16,980 nucleotides of DNA, taken from CF-161 sp035259145. GTDB taxonomy: Bacteria; Chloroflexota; Dormibacteria; Dormibacterales; Dormibacteraceae. The position numbers were made by a program, and so were the translations under genes. Positions 7,105-13,946 of the stretch are shown here, piece by piece; the first letter of the stretch is position 1, and the number at the start of each line of letters is the position of its first letter. Below the pieces are notes generated by a model. The model was not told where the DNA came from and made no database searches. It saw nothing but the letters and a program-made list of their open reading frames with translations. The stretch spans positions 1-16,980 of the forward strand of contig DATFWQ010000027.1 of the NCBI GenBank assembly GCA_035259145.1, given 5' to 3'.

Positions 7105-8229
7105 TCACGACCCGCCGCCGGAACGCAGCTCACGGACCAGGCCTCGAAGGTTGGCGATGACCGCGTCGACATGAGCGGTCATACTCGCCAGCTGCTTCTG
7201 GAGCGGGAGGTCCTGGGCCCGCTCGATCGCGACCGTGAGGCCCAGCGTCACGGCGTACAGCGACTGGATGACGCCATCGTGGATGTCCCGGCCCAACCGG
7301 CGCCGTTCTTCCATGAGGACGCGACGTTCCCTGTCTCGCCGGCGGCAAAGCCGCTGGACAGCCAGCGCAACCTGGTTGGCGAAGACGGCCATCGTCTGCA
7401 CGTCGTGTCTCTCGAGCGGCGTCCCACTCGTGGAGGTGGAGGCCGTCAGGACGCCGATGGTGCGCCCGAGGGCCTTGAGCGGGACAACCAGCGCTGGGCC
7501 GGGCATTGCTCGCGTCATTGCCGCGGCCGCGGCATGCAGGTGATTCCGCGGTAACGCCGCAAGGTCGGGAAGCAGACGGGGACGGCCGGACTCGAACACG
7601 GAACCCCAGATCGAGCCCTGGACCGGCAGCTCCGGCACGAGCGCGTAAGGGGGGCCGTGGCCGCCCCTCCGCTCCGAGACGCCGCGGAGTACGAGCATCG
7701 TGCCGCTGGCGTCTACAGCCCTCACCTCCGCCACGTCGGCGCGGACGAGCGCTCTGGCGCGCTCCGCGATCAGTTGAAACGCCGCCCCCGGCTCAACGCC
7801 GGTGAGGATGGCCCGGGACACGTCCAGAGCGGCCTTCAGGCCATCCTCGTGGCGCTTCTGTCGGGTCAGGTCCCGAATCGCTGCGATGTACTCGCGAGTC
7901 GGTCCGTTATGCCCGGAGAGAGGAGCAATGGTCACCTCAGCCCAGAAGTGGGATCCGTCGCGACGTGCCAGCCACCCGTGATGCTCGTAACGGCCTGCCG
8001 ACGCGGCCACCTCGAGGGCGTCCCTTGCCTTCTCAGGATCGGGGTCGCCGTCGGTGAACAGAAATGAGAAGTGGCGCCCGCTGAGATGGCGAGCAGGATG
8101 GCCGAGGATCTTCGGGGCCGCCCGGTTGCACCGAGTAACCAGACCGCTGCGGTTCAGCCGGAGGATTGCCCGATCCTTGATGGCGTCCATGACCTGGCCG
8201 AACTCCGGCCTGGTTGGCAGCCGTACCAT
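7105..8229 (-). CDS. PAS-GAF-HisKA_3 sensor protein without an ATPase domain (paralogue 1)
   Basis: 374 residues; the ATG at 8229 has a good GGAGG ribosome binding site 7 bases upstream. The PAS domain (about 15-125) contains ILRLNRSGLVTRCNRAAPKILG, the PAC-like DGSHFWAEVTIAPL, and AAIRDLTRQKRHEDGL. GAF spans about 135-295, with GRPRLLPDLAAL and GPALVVPLKALGRTIGVLT. HisKA_3 begins near 305 with EERRRLGRDIHDGVIQSLYAVTL, giving phosphoacceptor H317. It ends after helix 2 with NLRGLVRELRSGGGS and a stop, where the complete family continues through LRPxxL into HATPase_c. The 96 bases beyond the stop, up to the next gene, hold no ATPase motifs in any frame, so a simple frameshift is not the explanation. 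The protein can probably dimerise and accept phosphate but cannot phosphorylate itself. It lies downstream of a paralogue with the same architecture. Confidence 0.9.
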   Translation of the reverse strand: MVRLPTRPEFGQVMDAIKDRAILRLNRSGLVTRCNRAAPKILGHPARHLSGRHFSFLFTDGDPDPEKARDALEVAASAGRYEHHGWLARRDGSHFWAEVTIAPLSGHNGPTREYIAAIRDLTRQKRHEDGLKAALDVSRAILTGVEPGAAFQLIAERARALVRADVAEVRAVDASGTMLVLRGVSERRGGHGPPYALVPELPVQGSIWGSVFESGRPRLLPDLAALPRNHLHAAAAAMTRAMPGPALVVPLKALGRTIGVLTASTSTSGTPLERHDVQTMAVFANQVALAVQRLCRRRDRERRVLMEERRRLGRDIHDGVIQSLYAVTLGLTVAIERAQDLPLQKQLASMTAHVDAVIANLRGLVRELRSGGGS

Positions 8230-8444
8230 CGAGAGCCCTCCGACTCAGCCTGGTGCTTGCGAGAATATGCTCGACAGGTCGAGCTCGCTCAGGTCGGAGC
8301 CAGGGATCCGAGCACAGGTCCGGCGAGCCGGCAGTGCCCTGTGTCCGCATCCCATGACTTCAGGCTATGAGGGAGCCTGTAGAGCCTCGACTTGCGGATT
8401 GAAGCGCGCCGGCTCTGTACGATGCAGGCCGGCCTAACACACAC
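8230..8444 (-). promoter_or_regulatory. Likely promoter region of the ATPase-less kinase paralogue 1
   Basis: About 215 bases between the candidate terminator after paralogue 2 and the ATG at 8229. There is no convincing coding sequence. No clear -35/-10 pair is recognised. The length and the upstream hairpin suggest that this gene has its own promoter. Confidence 0.25.
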
Positions 8445-8479
8445 CCCGCCGGAGTTGAGGTGTGCGCTCTCCCGGCGGG
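8445..8479 (-). terminator. Candidate terminator stem after paralogue 2
   Basis: CCCGCCGG at 8445-8452 pairs perfectly with CCGGCGGG at 8472-8479, 10 bases past the stop of the gene that ends at 8489. A competing stem, CACACC (8440-8445) with GGTGTG (8459-8464), overlaps it. On the minus strand GTGTGTGTTAGG follows, with no true T tract, so termination is uncertain. Confidence 0.4.
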
Positions 8480-8488
8480 CAGATCCTG

Positions 8489-9676
8489 TCAGTAGGACTC
8501 TTCCAGCAGACTGGGGCTGAGGTCGTGCCGGAGGTGGTGGATGTGGGCGCGAAGGCCCTTGATGACCGCGTCGACGCGCCCGGCCATGCTTGCCAGCTGC
8601 TCTTGCAGACCATGATCCGCGGTCCGAGCGATCGTCCCTGCCAGATCCAGGGTCAGGGCATACAGGGACTGGATCGTTCCGTCGTGGAGCTCACGCCCGA
8701 GACGCTCGCGTTCTTCGGTGACCACAAGCCGCTCGCGGTCACCTTCGACGCTCAGGTGATGCATCCCCAGTGCCGCCTGGTTGGCGAGCCGCTGGAGCGC
8801 GTCGAGATCCTGTCGCCGAAGGGTGTGCCGGCTCCTCCAGTTCATGACCACGAGGGTGCCCAGCGTGCGGCCGAGAGCCTTCATGGGAACGTACGCGGCC
8901 GGACTCAGGTAGTGCACGCTGCGCCGGTCTGACCTGGCTTGCGTTCGGCCATGCCTCGACCGGCCCGTCGTCAATCGGGAGCGGCCCGTATCGAAGACCC
9001 ACCCCGTGATCGAACCACTACGAAGCACCTCGGGCGCGGGCGCAAGAAGACGCGCGTCATTGGAATATCGCCAGGCCGCCGCCCGAAGGACCAGGACGTT
9101 GCCGCCGGCGCCGAGCGTGCGTACGAGGGCACAGTCGCCATCCACGAGCGTCCGGGCTCGACCCGCGACAAGCTGGAGCACGGCGCCCGGAGACTGGCCG
9201 GCCAGAATGGCTCGCGAGATCTCCAGCGCCCCGCGCAGCTCGTCCGCCCGGCGCCTCTTCTCGGTAAGGTCGTGGACAACCGCGACGAAGCCGCGCCCAC
9301 CGTTTGTCTGATCGCGAACGGGCCGGAGGGTCAGGCTTGCCCAGAAGCGTGAACCATCAGCTCGCCGCCTCCAGCCATGCGTCTGGTACATACCGCTCGA
9401 CATCGCGGCCTCGAGGGCTCGGTTCGGCCTACCCTCTGGGTTCTTCGCTTCCCCGACCAGCCAGAGCCACGAGAGACTTTGCAGCGCGCCTGGCCCCTTG
9501 CCGAGGAGGCGCTCGGCTCCCCGGTTCCACCAGACCACGCGGCCGGTGTGATCGAGCATCAGGACGCCCTTGTCAGGGCGGCGCTCGATGGCTCCCTCCG
9601 GGTCCCGGGTCGAGGCGTTCCGCCTGTCAAGGGCGGACCCACGGACCGCCGCCTGAGCTGCGCGATCCGTGTCCAT
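8489..9676 (-). CDS. PAS-GAF-HisKA_3 sensor protein without an ATPase domain (paralogue 2)
   Basis: 395 residues from the ATG at 9676; a GTG at 9712 would add 12, and neither has a clear ribosome binding site. The PAS domain (about 35-140) shows GVLMLDHTGRVVWWNRGAERLLG and DGSRFWASLTLRPV, ending in VVHDLTEKRRR. The GAF domain (about 150-308) shows LEISRAILAG, ALVRTLGAGGNVLVLRA, and VPMKALGRTLGTLVVMNW. HisKA_3 carries EERERLGRELHDGTIQSLYALTL, giving H331. The protein stops after HIHHLRHDLSPSLLEESY, just past the position of the LRPxxL motif, so HATPase_c is missing, as in the paralogue at 7105-8229. The stop is followed by a hairpin and non-coding sequence, not by a frameshifted ATPase. Shared domain order and local identity indicate duplication. 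A stand-alone receiver gene lies just upstream in the same direction and may receive phosphate from it. Confidence 0.9.
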   Translation of the reverse strand: MDTDRAAQAAVRGSALDRRNASTRDPEGAIERRPDKGVLMLDHTGRVVWWNRGAERLLGKGPGALQSLSWLWLVGEAKNPEGRPNRALEAAMSSGMYQTHGWRRRADGSRFWASLTLRPVRDQTNGGRGFVAVVHDLTEKRRRADELRGALEISRAILAGQSPGAVLQLVAGRARTLVDGDCALVRTLGAGGNVLVLRAAAWRYSNDARLLAPAPEVLRSGSITGWVFDTGRSRLTTGRSRHGRTQARSDRRSVHYLSPAAYVPMKALGRTLGTLVVMNWRSRHTLRRQDLDALQRLANQAALGMHHLSVEGDRERLVVTEERERLGRELHDGTIQSLYALTLDLAGTIARTADHGLQEQLASMAGRVDAVIKGLRAHIHHLRHDLSPSLLEESY

Positions 9677-9758
9677 TCCGGAAGGGATCGTAGCCGACGA
9701 GCCTGTTTTCACCGCGACGGCGAATAGCGCTGGCCGGCGTGACGTGCGGGCGCTCAGG

Positions 9759-10160
9759 CTACCGGAATTGAACTGCGCGACTCCGGCATGCGCGCACCAC
9801 CGAGCAGAGCTCTGCCGGCGTCGTCTCGCACTTCACCAGGTGAGCGACCGCCCCGAGCTCCGCGCTGCGTCGAAGCACCTCCGGCGAGGTTTCGTTCGAG
9901 AGCATGATCGCCGGCACGCTGCAGCTATCGCGGTATTGACTGAGCAGCGACAGGACGCTGTGGCCGTCGAGGCCCGGCAGGTGAACGTCGATCAGCAGCA
10001 GGTCGGGCGCTTGCTGCCGTGCCTTCCGAAGAGCGCACCAACCGTCGCCGGCGACCTTGACGGTGTGGCCGTCGCGACGAAGCGCCGACGCGTACATCTC
10101 AGCCGTCGCCCGATCGTCTTCCACCAGGAGGATGCTGAGGGCCTCCGCCTGTTTGTGCAT
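9759..10160 (-). CDS. Stand-alone receiver-domain response regulator
   Basis: 133 residues from the ATG at 10160, selected because GAGGAG stands 7 bases upstream; a more distal start at 10196 lacks this. It is a single CheY-like receiver: ILLVEDD (E14, D15, D16), the phosphoacceptor D58 in LLLIDVHLPGLDG, S88 in IMLSNE at the switch position, and the conserved K110 in AHLVK. There is no output domain, so it should act by protein contact or as a phosphate shuttle or sink. It is the first gene of a minus-strand series, with the ATPase-less PAS-GAF-HisKA_3 gene beginning 82 bases later. The two are probably functionally linked, which makes a phosphorelay intermediate a reasonable inference. Confidence 0.9.
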   Translation of the reverse strand: MHKQAEALSILLVEDDRATAEMYASALRRDGHTVKVAGDGWCALRKARQQAPDLLLIDVHLPGLDGHSVLSLLSQYRDSCSVPAIMLSNETSPEVLRRSAELGAVAHLVKCETTPAELCSVVRACRSRAVQFR

Positions 10161-10550
10161 GCTCGATCTCCTCGAAAGGCTCTGCAAACTCCACATCCAT
10201 CGCCGGCCGGGTCCGGAGACCGGGCAGCTTGGCCCCTGCTAAAGGATCGTGCGCGCACTCGGAGAGCCGAAACTGTCGATTGCCAGACGCGTGTCCATGC
10301 CTGAGGAGGGCGGCCGGCGGCCGCAGCTGACGGCGATGGGCTGTCAACGGGCGGCTCGGTGACGCCCCAGGGTGGCGCGGGTTCGCACGCCCGTGGCAAA
10401 AGGCCAGAGCCCGAGGTCTGACATAGATCAGAGTGCGCCGGGAGGCTCAGTGCTGTACGGTCGCACCTAAGTCCGAAGGGCGCACCGCCCTTGCCGAGCA
10501 CGCACGCGTGTATCGGGGTCGACGGTCGGACATGGAGACCCGAGAACGTC
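10161..10550. other. Divergent intergenic region between the receiver gene and the HdeD-like gene
   Basis: 390 bases without a recognisable gene. It contains a CRP/FNR-like palindrome at 10417-10433 (listed separately) and, on the receiver side, the GAGGAG ribosome binding site. Short open frames cross it in several frames but show no family motifs. Confidence 0.5.
10417..10433 (+). promoter_or_regulatory. CRP/FNR-like operator upstream of the HdeD-like gene
   Basis: TCTGACATAGATCAGAG contains the symmetric arms TCTGA and TCAGA and is identical over 17 bases to the reverse strand of 2654-2670. A weak -10-like TACGGT lies at 10456-10461. If that is used, transcription would start near 10468 with the operator centred about 43 bases upstream, close to the class II activator position of FNR/CRP-family proteins. 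No matching regulator gene is in the window. Confidence 0.55.
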
Positions 10551-11186
10551 ATGTCGGCATCGATCAGCAAAATCGAGGGCGCGTTCGCCCAAATGAGCCG
10601 GTCGTGGAGCTGGACCCTGGCCAATGGGATTGTGTCGGTACTGTTCGGCGTTGCGGTCCTCTTCTGGCCCCGCGAAACGCTCCGAGTCGTCGCGACCCTG
10701 TTCGCCCTGCAGCTGATCGCAGCGAGCCTTTTCCGCTTTGCCGTGACGTTCCTCCGTACCGGCGAGAGCGTGGTTCACCAACTCCAGATGGCCGCGCTTG
10801 CGAGCTTCGCACTGGTAGTCGGACTCGCGCTGCTGGAGGACATGCGCTTGAGCCTCCGCTTCCTGGTGATCGTACTTGGCGTCTACTGGGGGAGCCACGG
10901 AGTCATCGAGCTTGCCGAGGCCATCACACACAGCTGCCGAACGGACCGGTTGTGGGTCGTCGCCAGCGGAGTCATGGGCGTGGTCGTGGGACTGATCCTT
11001 GTGCTGGCGGGGGCCGTCCCGTCGCTCCTTCATGTCCATGGCGCCCAGCTGCTGCTGGTCGCCCGGACGCTTGGCGTGTGGCTGGTCCTCTTCGGGGTGA
11101 TGCTCCTGGTTAGAGCCTTCCGAGTCCGCTTCGAAGAAGCGGCCGCAGGCGCGGCCTCCGGCGGCCTCCGGCCGGCCGGCACCTGA
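10551..11186 (+). CDS. HdeD-like membrane protein (DUF308 family)
   Basis: 211 residues from the ATG at 10551; an upstream GTG at 10491 would add 20 hydrophilic residues. Six hydrophobic segments can be counted, at about 22-40, 44-68, 78-96, 102-122, 134-156 and 166-190. The segment LANGIVSVLFGVAVLFWPRETL, with the W-P before the second helix, and the repeated G-hydrophobic pattern are typical of the HdeD/DUF308 family of inner-membrane proteins. E. coli HdeD is linked to acid resistance at high cell density; the molecular role is not established for most members. The C-terminal tail (FEEAAAGAASGG) is cytoplasmic and low-complexity. The CRP/FNR-like site upstream suggests stress- or oxygen-linked control. 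The gene converges on the FtsK-like gene. Confidence 0.85.
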   Translation: MSASISKIEGAFAQMSRSWSWTLANGIVSVLFGVAVLFWPRETLRVVATLFALQLIAASLFRFAVTFLRTGESVVHQLQMAALASFALVVGLALLEDMRLSLRFLVIVLGVYWGSHGVIELAEAITHSCRTDRLWVVASGVMGVVVGLILVLAGAVPSLLHVHGAQLLLVARTLGVWLVLFGVMLLVRAFRVRFEEAAAGAASGGLRPAGT

Positions 11187-11197
11187 GGCCACCGCCC

Positions 11198-11221
11198 CGC
11201 AGCTCCGTCGTCAAAGCTGCG
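11198..11221. terminator. Candidate bidirectional terminator hairpin
   Basis: CGCAGCT (11198-11204) pairs with AGCTGCG (11215-11221) across a 10-base loop, between two convergent genes ending at 11186 and 11253. A T tract is lacking on both sides, so this is only positional plus structural evidence. Confidence 0.35.
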
Positions 11222-11252
11222 CGCTATAGAGATCGCTAACCGGGCAGCCTGG

Positions 11253-12773
11253 CTAGCGCTCGACGACGAGACGGGAGGGCACCGGCTCCTCGCCGGCGGC
11301 CGAGGCTGAAGCCGCGTCGAGTGTGGGGCGGTAGGTGCCGAAGCGTGAGGCCACCTGAGCCACGTCCTCCTCGGACAGCCAGAAGGCCCTGGCGGGCCGA
11401 GGGGACTCGTGCGTGCCTGGGACCACGATAAGGAACGATCCCGGCAGCCGGAGCCGCTCGGCGCACCAGCCACCGCCCCATCGCCCGGGGCCGAGGACCC
11501 GATCGACGTCGCGTGACTCGGCGAGGCCAAGGCAGACGCGGATCGACACCTGGGTCCGCAGGTCGAGGCCGCCCAGAATTCCAGCGGCAGAGACGTGGTG
11601 GGTTGCCCCTACCAGCCCGATTCCAAGCGGACGGCCGCGACGCGCGAGGCGCTCGCAGAGAGTGATGGCATCGCTGCTCAGCTCGCTCAGCTCGTCCACC
11701 ATGACCACCAGCGCCGGCTCCTCCGGCCCCGGCCGCCACCTGCGTTCTCGATGCGCGGCCAGCAGCCGGGCGCGAGCGTCGACTATGCGATTGGCGGCGC
11801 GCAGGAGCGCCGTGCCCTCGTCGGCGCTGACAGCCCAACGGTCGAGCACCACCTGCCAGGGAGCGAGTTCCAGGCCGTCGCGGCAGTCGATACCCCAGAG
11901 AACGACGTCGCGCCTGGCCGCCAGCTCGGCGGTGACGACGTTCAGCATGCCGGTCTTGCCGCGGCCGACTGCACCGGCAACCAGCATGTGCTCGCCAAAC
12001 AGGGCGACCTCAACGGGGCCGCCTCCGCTGAACGCACCCAGATGAACGGGGTCTGCGATGCTCTGCCCGGAAGGGACGCGCCACCGGACGGCGGTGGCCA
12101 GCGGGTCGTTGTGCACGACGCGGATCAGACAGCGATCGGCTCGATCGGGGTCCGGCGCCGCGTGGACCGCTCCGGGCGGAGCCTTGAGTGCGCTCTCAAG
12201 ACGGGACAGGTTGCCGACGACGTCGGCTATCGTCTGGCCAGGGCGGAGCCCAAGCGTGAGCGTGTATCCGTGGTCGTCTGCCTCGGAATGCTGGATGCTC
12301 GATCCGACGAGTTCTGCGGCTGCCGACCGGGCGGGCCATTCCTCGGCCAGCTCGCGCAGGTCGCGGACGGCGGGGCGCCCGCTCGGTACCACTGCAAGCG
12401 CGTCGCGCGGATGACCTCGGCGCCGCCACCGGGGGACGCCCATCGCAACCACTCCCAGAACCAGGATGACGATCAACGACGTGTGCCACGGCGACGCCCA
12501 CCACGCGGCCGTGAACCAGAGCGTGGCTGTGGCGCCGACCGCAACGGCGTATGCCTGCGCCCTTTTCTGATTCTGACCGGCTCGCCAGCGCCAGGCTGCC
12601 GTACCGGCGGCCCCGAGCGCGAGTGCCACGGGCCATGCGTTGCGCGCCACCGCGTGAGTCAGCGTTGCCGAAAACAGAGCAGCCAGACCCGCCCAGACCG
12701 GCATCAGCTCGCGGCGGTGTCGCCAGACCATCCTCGCCAGCCGCGACTGCGGCGGAAGCGGGGTATCGCTCAC
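11253..12773 (-). CDS. FtsK/SpoIIIE-type (TraB-like) membrane DNA-translocase ATPase
   Basis: 506 residues from a GTG at 12773, chosen because the frame upstream to 12911 is Pro/Gly-rich and unlike the family; an ATG at 12731 is also possible. Hydrophobic segments lie at about 25-44, 47-60, 75-92 and 98-113, so the N-terminus is membrane-embedded. The motor domain has Walker A GAVGRGKT (about 267-274), Walker B VVMVDELSEL (about 356-365), and GLVGATHHVSA, as in hexameric FtsK/HerA pumps. The following LRTQVSIRVCLGLAESRDVDRVLG fits the translocase core. Length and layout fit the TraB/TraSA-like and plasmid/AICE FtsK homologues better than cell-division FtsK, which is longer and carries a gamma winged helix that is absent here. 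No integrase, replication initiator or other transfer gene is nearby, so it may be a remnant, an orphan, or part of an element lying elsewhere. Confidence 0.85.
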   Translation of the reverse strand: MSDTPLPPQSRLARMVWRHRRELMPVWAGLAALFSATLTHAVARNAWPVALALGAAGTAAWRWRAGQNQKRAQAYAVAVGATATLWFTAAWWASPWHTSLIVILVLGVVAMGVPRWRRRGHPRDALAVVPSGRPAVRDLRELAEEWPARSAAAELVGSSIQHSEADDHGYTLTLGLRPGQTIADVVGNLSRLESALKAPPGAVHAAPDPDRADRCLIRVVHNDPLATAVRWRVPSGQSIADPVHLGAFSGGGPVEVALFGEHMLVAGAVGRGKTGMLNVVTAELAARRDVVLWGIDCRDGLELAPWQVVLDRWAVSADEGTALLRAANRIVDARARLLAAHRERRWRPGPEEPALVVMVDELSELSSDAITLCERLARRGRPLGIGLVGATHHVSAAGILGGLDLRTQVSIRVCLGLAESRDVDRVLGPGRWGGGWCAERLRLPGSFLIVVPGTHESPRPARAFWLSEEDVAQVASRFGTYRPTLDAASASAAGEEPVPSRLVVER

Positions 12774-12945
12774 CTCGCTTCCGCTCCAAATTGGGGGATG
12801 ATCTGGAGGGCTTCGATCAGCCCACCCTAACCCGCGGCGTTGCCCCCCGACACTGCCGTCTGCAGGACGCCAGGCCCTGCTCAAGTTGTTTGCATCGGGC
12901 AGTGGTGGCAAGCTCCAATCGAGCAGTCGAGGCTTCGAGCGCCCA

Positions 12946-13039
12946 GCCCTAGCCTGTGCGTCGTGATGACCGGGACCACGGCGAGGTGACGCAGGGCTGG
13001 CGAGACCGAATCGTGGGATGCCGGGAGGCAGGCTAGGGC
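12946..13039 (+). promoter_or_regulatory. Leader with competing inverted repeats before the SatP-like gene
   Basis: GCCCTAGCCTG (12946-12956) is a perfect 11-bp inverted repeat of CAGGCTAGGGC (13029-13039), which ends 2 bases before the GTG start at 13041. The overlapping CCAGCCCT (12943-12950) can instead pair with AGGGCTGG (12993-13000). The two pairings exclude one another, and the distal one would bury the start region, including the purine-rich GGGAGG at 13023-13028. This layout is compatible with translational control, but could be chance in high-GC DNA. Confidence 0.3.
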
Positions 13040-13040
13040 G

Positions 13041-13754
13041 GTGTCCGCCGAGAACGTCGACGCGCTCGAGTCACAGCGCGCGGTCGCAAGCGGGGATCCG
13101 ATGCCCCTGGGCCTGGTGGCGTTCGCGCTCTCCACCTTTGCAATGGGCACAATCCTGGCCGGCTGGTGGGCAGATCCGGGCGCGCAGCTGGCGCTGGCTC
13201 TGCCGGTCTTCACGGCGTTCGGAGGCGTGACGCAGTTCGTCGCAGCCATGTGGAGCTTCGGCCGCGGGCAGACGATCAGCGCCACGTTCTTCGGGACGTT
13301 TGGGGCCCTGTGGGGAGCCGTCGGAATGTACCAGCTGCCGGCCATCCGTTCCGCGGCCGCAGCGGTGGTCGGTGAAGGCATCGCGACGACCGCGCTCGGC
13401 CCTTTCGGCGTGGCGCTGGGCTGCCTCAGTTTCGTCGCCCTCTTCGTTGCAGCCGCCTCGTTTTCCTGGAACACCGGGCTCAGCGTCACTGCCTTCACCC
13501 TGGCGCTTGCGCTCACCTGCCTCGCCTGGGCGTCGTTTGCGCACGGCAACACGCTTCTGGAGGCGATCGCCGGCTGGGCCGGGATGACATCGGGAGCCAT
13601 CGGGTTCGCCACCGCGGCGATGATGTGCATCGGCGGTGGGGCGAGCCGCTTCCTTTGCGCCGGGCGGCCGTGGCGGTTGCCGTTGCTGGCCCGCGACGGC
13701 CGGGACTCCCCGCTTCGTCGACGCGGCCACCGTCACCCGAGTGGCACCGGCTGA
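13041..13754 (+). CDS. Acetate/succinate transporter, GPR1/FUN34/YaaH (SatP) family
   Basis: 237 residues from a GTG at 13041. The family signature near the first helix is present as DPMPLGL (residues 19-25; usually NPxPxGL). It is followed by six hydrophobic segments: AFALSTFAMGTILAGWW, LALALPVFTAFGGVTQFVAAMW, the segment around ATFFGTFGALWGAVG, LGCLSFVALFVAAASF, TAFTLALALTCLAWASF, and GAIGFATAAMMCIG. The FGGVTQFVAAMWSF stretch in helix 2 is characteristic. Members import acetate or succinate with protons, and some pass ammonium. The C-terminal 40 residues are Arg-rich and unlike the family, extending a protein usually near 190-200 residues. The gene is divergent from the FtsK-like gene and is followed 192 bases later by the mannosidase. 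Confidence 0.85.
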   Translation: MSAENVDALESQRAVASGDPMPLGLVAFALSTFAMGTILAGWWADPGAQLALALPVFTAFGGVTQFVAAMWSFGRGQTISATFFGTFGALWGAVGMYQLPAIRSAAAAVVGEGIATTALGPFGVALGCLSFVALFVAAASFSWNTGLSVTAFTLALALTCLAWASFAHGNTLLEAIAGWAGMTSGAIGFATAAMMCIGGGASRFLCAGRPWRLPLLARDGRDSPLRRRGHRHPSGTG

Positions 13755-13946
13755 ATCCGCATCCCCGAATATATGTACTAGTGGACATCCACGGTCGGAG
13801 ATGGAGCACGCCGCAGGCGCGAGGGGCGGCGTTTCAGGTGGTCGGTGGCCCCGAGGTCCCCGCGAAGCCAGCTTCGTGGCGTGGGAAGGACGGGGTGGCG
13901 GGACGAGGAGCCCATCTGTCAGCCGTCTGGCCGCTCGGGACGCCGG

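Noticed and set aside
11595..12830. A 411-codon plus-strand frame opposite the FtsK-like gene
   Set aside because: No recognisable motif; the minus strand has both Walker motifs and membrane segments in frame.
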